Origin: DAOQVB01 sp964400865
Lineage (GTDB): Bacteria; Patescibacteriota; Microgenomatia; UBA1400; PJMF01
Reading direction: 5' to 3'
Length of the DNA stretch: 11,433 bases
NCBI GenBank assembly: GCA_964400865.1
Contig: CAYNWG010000028.1
Location: 1-11,433, forward strand
The notes under the pieces: generated by a model
Seen by the model: only the letters and a program-made list of their open reading frames with translations
What the model was told of the DNA's origin: nothing
Databases searched by the model: none
Position numbers and translations under genes: made by a program
Part shown: positions 6,118 through 11,433 of the stretch, piece after piece
Layout of the letters: each line of letters opens with the position of its first letter
How positions within the stretch are numbered: position 1 is the first letter of the stretch

Positions 6118-6544
6118 TTAGACTGAAACCCATTCACCGTTAATGGAAATGTCAGATTCTGGAAAAAGCAGTTTAAGTGCGAGCGCAAGTGCTTTGTATG
6201 CTTCGATTTTTCCTACGTCTACTGCCACTTCGGGTATATCACTTTCCGGTTTTTCAATGGGTAATCCGCGCGCAACTAAGTCCAATTGATTTTGTATTGG
6301 GTTCGGATTTCTGAAGTTCCTTAAGAATTGCTCTGGAATCACTACCTCTGTTATAGTTACCTAAGTTTCCGTCTATTGTGACCACATGAATGCCTCCGTA
6401 GTCAGGAAAATGAACAACTTCTGCAAGCGCGGTTTGGAGCGAGGTGGCTATAAATGTAACTGTAAAACCCGCTTCTTCAAGAATATTACGAATGATTTTA
6501 TATTAGTCTGAGTTGTCTCCAAAAAATATCTGCGCGTATTTCAT
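6118..6544 (-). pseudogene. Broken single-domain response-regulator receiver
   Basis: A decayed receiver-like gene. From the ATG at 6544 the frame reads MKYAQIFFGDNSD and hits TAA at codon 14 (6503-6505), but continues without break as YKIIRNILEEAGFTVTF, the first helix and second strand of a receiver. The strand with the phospho-acceptor follows (HVVTIDGNL, D58), then RAILKELQKSEPNTKSIGLS. At about 6274 the homology moves by one base into another frame, ARGLPIEKPESDIPEVAVDV then GKIEAYKALALALKLLF, with a Lys in the position of the conserved receiver lysine. It ends at 6118. Together about 141 codons, a normal length for one receiver domain with no output domain. One nonsense substitution and one indel break it. 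Real decay and sequencing or assembly error are both possible. The receiver assignment rests on motifs only. Confidence 0.6.
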
Positions 6545-6631
6545 TTTCAGCTGTATTCGCCATAAATTCTTTTTTCTAGGCAAGGTTTAAAAGCAGGGAT
6601 CCACGTAAACTAGCATCCTATTATCAAGAAT

Positions 6632-7213
6632 TTAATTGGTCAAGTTCGTTTGGGTTTGATAATATGATGCAATCGTTTCAAATACTGAAACGATTGCATC
6701 GTCTAAAATGCAGACAATTTCGTACTTTGTATCGAGCGAGCTAATTCGGTTATAATCTGGGAACTTGTTCAATTTTGATATTGATTGTTCAATGATGTTC
6801 GAGAGTTGCTCTGCGAGTTGAGGGTGGTTAAACTTTGTAGCATAATTGGCGATTCTCCTAATGTTAGGGATTATTATCGCCATCTTATTTGCTCTAAACT
6901 TGTTTCGACTTTCGATTCCATCAAAATAGACTAGGCCATATTTCTGATGTAACTCATTTAGATATTTTCTTCTAGCAGAGTGATCAGATCCAAAATGGTC
7001 ACCTGCGGCAATTCCGAGTAAGTATCGCAACAGTCTGTCTAATACTATTTGAATCTCCAAGCTTTTCTCTTGGAAAATCGAATTTATACTATCTAAATCT
7101 AAAACAGGGGCCTGGAGATACTTATTTGGGTAGACAACATACTTCTCTGAGCTTAAGATAGCTTCAATTATTTTTTGGTCTGATGAGTGAAATTCAATCG
7201 TTGAACCTGTCAT
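6632..7213 (-). CDS. Hypothetical protein, 193 aa, directly downstream of tRNA-Leu
   Basis: I do not recognise this family. From ATG 7213 it is a soluble, mostly helical protein without signal peptide or membrane segments. Features seen: an acidic N-terminal part, a motif-like stretch LLRYLLGIAAGDHFGSDHSA in the middle, a basic segment (RNKFRANKM), and a helical C-terminal half rich in Ile and Leu. There is a single cysteine, near the C-terminus. The frame stays open further upstream, but that part is the tRNA gene read as codons, so the ATG at 7213 is the sensible start. It lies 7 nt past the tRNA 3' end with no room for a ribosome site, so translation would follow cleavage of a tRNA-mRNA transcript or initiate on a near-leaderless message. 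A perfect 15-bp inverted repeat lies inside its last 25 codons. The receiver pseudogene lies downstream after 87 nt. Confidence 0.6.
   Translation of the reverse strand: MTGSTIEFHSSDQKIIEAILSSEKYVVYPNKYLQAPVLDLDSINSIFQEKSLEIQIVLDRLLRYLLGIAAGDHFGSDHSARRKYLNELHQKYGLVYFDGIESRNKFRANKMAIIIPNIRRIANYATKFNHPQLAEQLSNIIEQSISKLNKFPDYNRISSLDTKYEIVCILDDAIVSVFETIASYYQTQTNLTN
6666..6700. repeat. Perfect 15-bp inverted repeat, 5-nt loop
   Basis: GATGCAATCGTTTCA (6666-6680) and TGAAACGATTGCATC (6686-6700) are exact reverse complements around AATAC. The repeat lies within the coding region of the 193-aa orphan, where it encodes DAIVSVFETIAS. No T-run follows on either strand, so it is not a typical terminator. 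A repeat this long with so short a loop is not expected by chance in 11 kb. Confidence 0.9.
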
Positions 7214-7220
7214 ACGTATG

Positions 7221-7304
7221 TGCCGAGGGCGGGAATCGAACCCGCACGATATTGCTACCACCAGATTTTAAGTCTGGCGCGTCTACCAATTCCGCCACCT
7301 CGGC
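7221..7304 (-). tRNA. tRNA-Leu (anticodon UAA)
   Basis: On the minus strand the acceptor 5' strand GCCGAGG (7298-7304) pairs with CCTCGGC (7222-7228), with discriminator A at 7221. The anticodon stem CCAGA/TCTGG encloses the 7-nt loop CTTAAAA, giving anticodon TAA, which reads UUA leucine codons. The T arm is GCGGG-TTCGATT-CCCGC. A long variable region of about 15 nt between anticodon stem and T arm makes it a class II tRNA, as expected for leucine. The 3' CCA is not encoded (the genome continues CAT), so it must be added after transcription. Confidence 0.95.
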
Positions 7305-7317
7305 GAGGTGCGTGATA

Positions 7318-7323
7318 ATTATA
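7318..7323 (-). promoter_or_regulatory. -10 element for tRNA-Leu and the downstream orphan gene
   Basis: A perfect TATAAT lies on the minus strand 14 nt upstream of the mature tRNA 5' end. The best -35 candidate is weak: TTTACA at 7339-7344 gives a short 15-nt spacer, CATTTA at 7341-7346 gives 17. Transcription would start about 7 nt from the tRNA and continue into the 193-aa gene. Confidence 0.5.
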
Positions 7324-7342
7324 CACTGACATTTTCAGTGTA
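7322..7342. promoter_or_regulatory. Palindrome TACACTGA-N5-TCAGTGTA, possible operator
   Basis: A perfect 8-bp inverted repeat (7322-7329 and 7335-7342) with a 5-nt centre. It covers the -35 box of the MFS gene promoter (7326-7331) and touches the -10 of the tRNA promoter. Size and position suit a dimeric repressor of the TetR or MarR kind, which often control drug transporters, but no regulator gene is in the window. Repeats of 8 bp also occur by chance at this window size. Confidence 0.35.
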
Positions 7343-7354
7343 AATGAGTACAAT
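7326..7354 (+). promoter_or_regulatory. Promoter of the MFS transporter gene
   Basis: CTGACA (7326-7331), 17 nt, TACAAT (7349-7354): each hexamer differs from consensus by one base. The expected start near 7361 leaves about 5 nt before the ATG at 7366, so the transcript would be essentially leaderless. No Shine-Dalgarno is present, in agreement. Confidence 0.55.
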
Positions 7355-7365
7355 GGGCGCTCGTT

Positions 7366-8553
7366 ATGTTTAAACAAAAGAAAAACACTGGCACGATCTT
7401 GGTTCTGATGCTGGTCATGTTGATCAACGCTCTGAGTTATGGAGTCATTATTCCCTTGCTGTATCCGTATGCGGCTCGCTTTGGCATCAATCCCACTGGC
7501 TTGAGTTTTTTATTCGCCTCGTATTCACTCCTACAATTTTTGGCCACACCATTAATTGGCCGTTTATCTGATCGCTATGGTCGCAAACCACTACTCGTTA
7601 TCAGTCTGATTGGGTCTAGTCTTTCACTTGCGCTCTTTGCATCTGCGACAGGAGTAATTCAACTCTTTTTAGCTCGAATGCTCGATGGCGTTACTGGTGG
7701 AAACATTTCGGTTGCTCAAGCGGTGATTGCCGATACTCACGAACCCAAAGAAAGAGCCAAGGCATTCGGTATGTTGGGAGCAGCGTTTGGTTTTGGTTTC
7801 TTAGTTGGTCCAGCTGTGGGCGGAATCTTGGGTCAGTACGGACTAGCAATTCCTTTTTGGTTTGCTGCTGGTCTGTCATTAATTGGTGTGGTTATGGCTG
7901 TGGTTTTATTACCAGAGACTCATACTCAGCGCTCATTTTTACCAAAAAAGCCAGAAAAAGTGATTGATCTTTCAAAGTTGTGGCATGCACTCTGGGCTCC
8001 CACCACTGGTATTTTACTAATGATTACGCTCCTCGCCTCAATTGGACAAAACGCCTTTATTCTTGGTTTTCAGTCGGCCACAGTTGATGTATTGAAGCTC
8101 AATACAACCCAGGTTGGTTTGATTTTTACTGCATTTGGGTTGGTAAATGTTTTGATGCAAGGTTTTGGAATTCGCTATTTATTGAAGATAGCCAACAGTC
8201 GAGCATTACTGTTATTTTCTTTGGGTGCTGGAGTGGTGATGGTAGGCTTGTTGGGATTTGCCACTACTTTGCCAGTGTTTTCTTTATTTTTGGGTATTTA
8301 TATGTTTATTCCACCTGCCGCACCATTTCTATCCGGTCTCATTTCATTAGCTACTCCCGAATCAGATCAAGGTGGAATGATGGGTTTGAGTCAGGCCTAT
8401 ACTTCAATTGGCCAAGTGGTAGGTCCATTGTTAGCTGGTTTTGTAGCACAATGGTATATTCCCGGCGCTTTTTGGATTGCAGCGGTGATTTGGCTCTTTG
8501 GTACGGTATTAGTTGCAAAGTTGCCAAAGATCAGTAAGCCCGCCAAATTATGA
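7366..8553 (+). CDS. MFS drug:proton antiporter (TetA/DHA1-like)
   Basis: An inner-membrane major facilitator, 395 aa, with about twelve hydrophobic segments in two groups of six around a basic central loop (about 183-208). Seen: motif A GRLSDRYGRKP (65-75) in the loop between segments 2 and 3; ARMLDGVTGG (103-112) and EPKERAKAFG (126-135); and the antiporter motif C region GAAFGFGFLVGPAVGG (138-153), typical of proton-coupled drug exporters such as TetA. Tetracycline-class sequence resemblance is a family-level statement; the substrate is unknown and could be any small lipophilic compound or metabolite. It starts at ATG 7366 behind a good promoter, divergent from tRNA-Leu, and ends 21 nt from the convergent ABC permease without a visible terminator. 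Confidence 0.9.
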   Translation: MFKQKKNTGTILVLMLVMLINALSYGVIIPLLYPYAARFGINPTGLSFLFASYSLLQFLATPLIGRLSDRYGRKPLLVISLIGSSLSLALFASATGVIQLFLARMLDGVTGGNISVAQAVIADTHEPKERAKAFGMLGAAFGFGFLVGPAVGGILGQYGLAIPFWFAAGLSLIGVVMAVVLLPETHTQRSFLPKKPEKVIDLSKLWHALWAPTTGILLMITLLASIGQNAFILGFQSATVDVLKLNTTQVGLIFTAFGLVNVLMQGFGIRYLLKIANSRALLLFSLGAGVVMVGLLGFATTLPVFSLFLGIYMFIPPAAPFLSGLISLATPESDQGGMMGLSQAYTSIGQVVGPLLAGFVAQWYIPGAFWIAAVIWLFGTVLVAKLPKISKPAKL

Positions 8554-8574
8554 TTTAGTTGCTCCAGATCATCT

Positions 8575-10614
8575 TTACTCGTATCTCAATGCATTTAACG
8601 CAGAAATCTTTTTTGATCGACTGGCGGGATATAGTCCAGTAATTATTCCAACGAATAGTGAAAACAGAAAGACTATCAGAGAAAATAAGGGGGGGATATA
8701 GGCGATATCAATCCATTGAGCTTGAGTAGATATTGAAAAAAGTGAGATGATGAGGCTTACAGCCTTTCCTGCAAGAAAACCAAGTATGAGGCCGCCAATG
8801 CCTCCAAAAAAACCCATAATAAGTGACTCGGTAATAAATAATCGTCTAACCTCAACTGATTTCATTCCAATAGCTTTTAGTAAGCCAACTTCCCTTGTTC
8901 TTTCTAGCAGTGAAACCGTGAGTGTATTAAACATGCCTAAGGAGGCAACAATGAGCGCTATGAGACCTAGGGCAGCTAGCACAACTCGTACAGATGCGAA
9001 CAGTGTATTAATTTGTGCTAATGTGTCAACCACCGATACGGTCACGAATCCCATTGATTCAGCAGTGTTTCTAATAACAGGTAACTCGTTGTCTTTGAGT
9101 GAGACTAGTTTCAGTTGAGAATAATTAGTAATTCCCAAACTTCTCAGATCAATGAACGGTACATAAAGAAATGGAGTTGTATCGTCTGGTATCACTCCAA
9201 CTATTTGATAGACAGTTGGGCTTGACTCTATTTTAGTTGTGGAATCATTAAGTAACTCCGCAGGAACAACGAAGGACATGGTGATTTCTGAGCCCACAGC
9301 CTGCTTGGGATCAATACCAAGTGTAGTCAGTCCAGCGGTGTTTATTACTAATTCTTTTACCGCTTGGGGACCGATGTCTACCCGATTGACTGACTCTTGC
9401 AAAATTGAGGACTCTGATGCTAGCTGAGTAATAGCCAGCTCAGCCCCTGCAGAAGCAAAACCTGAGCGAACAAGATCTGCAATATCTATGCTGGTGCCAA
9501 GTACTTCTCCTCCTGCGATTACTTGAGTAGTTAGCCCAAGTTTTGCAATAAAACCCGTGATTTGAGTTTGGATTCCATTTGGTTCCCGACTAACTTGATA
9601 ACCACCCGGTTCGCAATCGCTATCAGTTACTTGGCAATTATTTTTATCCCAGATTAGGAACGAGCCTTGAATCCACTTCCCAAGCTCAACTCCATCTTTA
9701 TTGATCCCCACACTGCCTTCACCGTCAGCATAGTTGCTACCCCAAACTTCATTTACTATTTGTTGACCATTTTCTCGCTTGGTGTATCCGAGAATAGTGG
9801 CCGTTTTTGATGGGGAGCTCCGTATGCGATACCACCCACTTGCCTCCATATCTAGATAGGCTTTTCCGATCGTATCACCGATCTGGGCGTTTTCAATATT
9901 AATCTCCTTTGAAATTCCGGCAACTTCCCCAGAATTCTGTTTATTATTTACTGCGATACTTTGATCGTCACTGTTAAATAACGCACCTTCCACTGGTTGT
10001 ATAGCGGACTGTTTTAGGTATTCAGAAGTTACTCCATAGACAGCCATATCTGTACTTGAGTTTTGAAAGTTAATTCTTCCGACTACAGCTATAAGTGGTA
10101 GAACGTGTTTAACCGAGGATAGTTGTTTAATGTCTTGAACAACTTCGTCATTGATTTTTAATTGACTACCTGGTTGGGTAGTTAGATCTGCCTGACGAAG
10201 TTCTTCTAGTCTCGCCACACTTGAAACTACTACCTGCTGTACCCCATATCCGATAGAAACTAAAAATACGATTGCCCCAATACCAATTGACATGCCACCA
10301 ATAGTGATCAGAGAGCGCGATTTTTTGAAGATCATATTTTTCAAAGCCATGTCAATGAGCGCAACCTTACTGATGTTGGGATCCTTAATTCGATCGTGAT
10401 GGTAAATGCGTTTGGTAACGATGCCGAGAGGAGCTTTTAACTTTAATAAAAATTTCGGAAAGAATCGCCCTTTGCTCAAATTTGATAAAATTTTATCCGT
10501 AAGACGAATCATGAGCAAAAATGACATCGATGTTAAGTCTTTAGATAAAGCGAGTAAGCTACTTAAGATTTTTTTTGTTGCTGCTGGTAAATTTTTGATT
10601 TTATTGAATATCAT
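8575..10614 (-). CDS. MacB/FtsX-family ABC transporter permease with SH3-like insert
   Basis: The membrane subunit of a type VII (MacB/LolCDE-like) ABC system, 679 aa. Order: an unusual basic cytoplasmic extension of about 90 residues, first membrane segment (about 101-124), a long extracytoplasmic domain (about 125-540), then three membrane segments (about 540-568, 597-626, 640-664) forming the FtsX domain with the coupling motif ERTREVGLLKAIG (571-583). Within the extracytoplasmic domain, about 258-325 (starting GWYRIRSSPSKTATILGY) resembles a bacterial SH3 domain, followed by a close cysteine pair, C327 and C334. Bacterial SH3 domains often bind peptidoglycan, so the insert may tether the complex to the wall. 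The ATG follows the ATPase stop by 5 nt, indicating coupled translation. The substrate is unknown; lipoproteins, peptides or mechanotransmission are all possible. Confidence 0.88.
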   Translation of the reverse strand: MIFNKIKNLPAATKKILSSLLALSKDLTSMSFLLMIRLTDKILSNLSKGRFFPKFLLKLKAPLGIVTKRIYHHDRIKDPNISKVALIDMALKNMIFKKSRSLITIGGMSIGIGAIVFLVSIGYGVQQVVVSSVARLEELRQADLTTQPGSQLKINDEVVQDIKQLSSVKHVLPLIAVVGRINFQNSSTDMAVYGVTSEYLKQSAIQPVEGALFNSDDQSIAVNNKQNSGEVAGISKEINIENAQIGDTIGKAYLDMEASGWYRIRSSPSKTATILGYTKRENGQQIVNEVWGSNYADGEGSVGINKDGVELGKWIQGSFLIWDKNNCQVTDSDCEPGGYQVSREPNGIQTQITGFIAKLGLTTQVIAGGEVLGTSIDIADLVRSGFASAGAELAITQLASESSILQESVNRVDIGPQAVKELVINTAGLTTLGIDPKQAVGSEITMSFVVPAELLNDSTTKIESSPTVYQIVGVIPDDTTPFLYVPFIDLRSLGITNYSQLKLVSLKDNELPVIRNTAESMGFVTVSVVDTLAQINTLFASVRVVLAALGLIALIVASLGMFNTLTVSLLERTREVGLLKAIGMKSVEVRRLFITESLIMGFFGGIGGLILGFLAGKAVSLIISLFSISTQAQWIDIAYIPPLFSLIVFLFSLFVGIITGLYPASRSKKISALNALRYE

Positions 10615-10619
10615 GATGT

Positions 10620-11372
10620 CTAATTTGTTGCCGTTGCTTGTGCTTGGAGTTGTTTGATAATTTGACCTATACCATCTGCACTAACTATCTTATCTAATTG
10701 CCCATCTGCTATTTGGATAATTGATTTAGCATATTTAAGATATAGTAAGTCATGAGTTACCATAATCACTGTTCTCCCTTGTTCCTGGTTGAGCTTTTGC
10801 AATTGCTTCATTAGTGTTTCTCCAGCTTTAAAATCAAGATTACCAGTTGGCTCATCTGCAATAATAGCGAGTGGATCATGAATCAGTGCTCTAGCAAGCG
10901 CTACACGCTGTTGTTGACCACCTGATAGCTCGGTTGGAACATAGTCTGCCCACTCTAGCATGCCGACAAATTCTAGCAATTTTGTGGCTTTTTCTTGTGC
11001 TTCATCATCAGCATATCCCAACAATAGTAGTGGTAGTGCAACATTTTCTTTGACTGTTAATGATTTAACCCAATTTGCTTGTTGATAGACCATGCCAATA
11101 TGATTCTTACGAAAATCAGCTCGATCATCGTCGCTGGGCAAATCATAGAGTTTGGTGCCATTAAATGCCATTACGCCAACGTTTGGTTTTTCTAGACCGA
11201 GTAAGACGTGAAGGAGTGTTGACTTTCCACAGCCCGATGGTCCAAAAATAAGTACAAAATCGCCCTCAGTAATGGTAAAAGAAATATCTTTCAGCACATC
11301 AACTTTTTGTGTACCAACATCAAATGATTTTGATACTTGATCCACACTGATTAGAGTTTTTTTATTCGCCAT
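10620..11372 (-). CDS. ABC transporter ATP-binding protein (MacB/LolD type)
   Basis: The ATPase partner of the downstream permease, 250 aa, a normal length for a stand-alone nucleotide-binding domain. Seen: Walker A GPSGCGKST (44-52, K50), Q-loop VYQQ (95-98), ABC signature LSGGQ (149-153), Walker B IIADEP (170-175, catalytic E174), D-loop NLD (178-180), and the switch histidine H207 in VTHD. TGNLD after Walker B is characteristic of the LolD/FtsE/MacB group. All catalytic residues are present. The C-terminal tail from about 228 (Gln/Ala-rich) is poorly conserved. It precedes the permease by 5 nt in one operon. The promoter must lie beyond the window, since coding frames run up to its start. 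Confidence 0.93.
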   Translation of the reverse strand: MANKKTLISVDQVSKSFDVGTQKVDVLKDISFTITEGDFVLIFGPSGCGKSTLLHVLLGLEKPNVGVMAFNGTKLYDLPSDDDRADFRKNHIGMVYQQANWVKSLTVKENVALPLLLLGYADDEAQEKATKLLEFVGMLEWADYVPTELSGGQQQRVALARALIHDPLAIIADEPTGNLDFKAGETLMKQLQKLNQEQGRTVIMVTHDLLYLKYAKSIIQIADGQLDKIVSADGIGQIIKQLQAQATATN

Positions 11373-11433
11373 CTAGCTATTTCCCCAAGAATCCAAATAC
11401 GACCCCCAAATTGGTCATTACTAAGTCTAACGC
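11373..11433 (-). other. Probable 3' end of an upstream gene in the ABC operon, frame uncertain
   Basis: The 61 nt before the ATPase start contain no promoter-like element and two minus-strand frames open from the window edge. One ends in TAG at 11377-11379, 4 nt before the ATG, with hydrophobic residues LVMTNLGVVFGFLGK. The other ends in TAA at 11351-11353, inside the ATPase gene, and reads GGRIWILGEIARWRIKKL. Either could be the tail of a real gene; 61 nt do not decide it. A MacB-type operon often has an adaptor gene here, but that is not seen. Confidence 0.3.

Noticed and set aside
6108..6121. CTAAA-AGCC-TTTAG palindrome between capA-like gene and receiver pseudogene as a terminator
   Set aside because: The stem is only 5 bp of A/T-rich pairs and has no T-run on either side.
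6118..6342. Separate 74-aa minus-strand protein
   Set aside because: It is the shifted 3' half of the receiver pseudogene; its start region reads out of frame through receiver sequence.
6118..6544. Programmed frameshift, recoding or alternative genetic code in the receiver gene
   Set aside because: There are two unrelated lesions, no slippery heptamer is evident at the shift, and the stop is TAA, not the TGA reassigned in some CPR groups.
7214..7261. Longer start of the 193-aa orphan inside the tRNA gene
   Set aside because: The added residues are the tRNA-Leu sequence read as codons; the clean ATG lies just past the tRNA end.
8513..8701. 62-aa plus-strand frame across the MFS/permease junction
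   Set aside because: It overlaps the end of the MFS gene and the antisense of the permease C-terminus, and has no start signal or family resemblance.
8747..9118. 123-aa plus-strand frame inside the permease gene
   Set aside because: It is antisense to well-conserved FtsX-domain coding sequence and has no recognisable features.
1..11433. CRISPR arrays, insertion sequences, toxin-antitoxin pairs or phage genes
   Set aside because: I saw no spaced direct repeats, transposase motifs, terminal repeats or matching gene pairs on either strand.

Overview
This 11.4 kb window is compact, moderately AT-rich bacterial DNA with very short spacers. It looks like a Candidate Phyla Radiation (Patescibacteria) genome. 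That assignment is an inference from gene content: a MutY-like glycosylase with no Fe-S cluster cysteines, an archaeal-type CoA biosynthesis enzyme, a surface-anchored CapA-like phosphoesterase, a MacB-type permease carrying an SH3-like insert, near-absent Shine-Dalgarno sites, and TTG/GTG starts. No marker in the window fixes the lineage.

Left part (1-5072), almost all on the minus strand. Read in the direction of transcription there is a tight run: a MutY-like DNA glycosylase, a fusion of archaeal-type phosphopantetheine adenylyltransferase with archaeal-type GTP-dependent dephospho-CoA kinase, the AAA+ ATPase RarA, and a short RecQ helicase. The run mixes DNA repair and fork-rescue functions with the last two steps of CoA synthesis. 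A near-consensus promoter inside the 3' end of recQ then drives a 55-residue orphan protein and a MazG-type nucleotide pyrophosphohydrolase cut by the window edge.

Middle part (5072-7366). A divergent pair of starts (mutY-like minus, capA-like plus) shares overlapping -10 elements, which implies nearly leaderless transcripts. The capA-like gene converges on a minus-strand block that begins with tRNA-Leu(UAA), continues only 7 nt after the tRNA with a 193-residue orphan protein containing a perfect 15-bp inverted repeat near its 3' end, and finishes with a decayed single-domain response-regulator receiver (one nonsense codon, one frameshift).

Right part (7366-11433). A drug-type MFS transporter is divergent from the tRNA and shares its promoter region, which holds an 8-bp palindrome. 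It converges on a minus-strand ABC exporter operon (LolD/MacB-like ATPase, then MacB/FtsX-like permease with an SH3-like insert in its extracellular domain). The end of an unidentified gene precedes the ATPase at the edge.

Most notable items: the archaeal-type bifunctional CoA enzyme, the Fe-S-free MutY homologue with Glu at the catalytic Asp position, the RecQ that has lost its winged helix but kept HRDC, the SH3-in-MacB permease, and the 15-bp inverted repeat. I did not find CRISPR arrays, insertion sequences, or a recognisable new defence or biosynthetic system.
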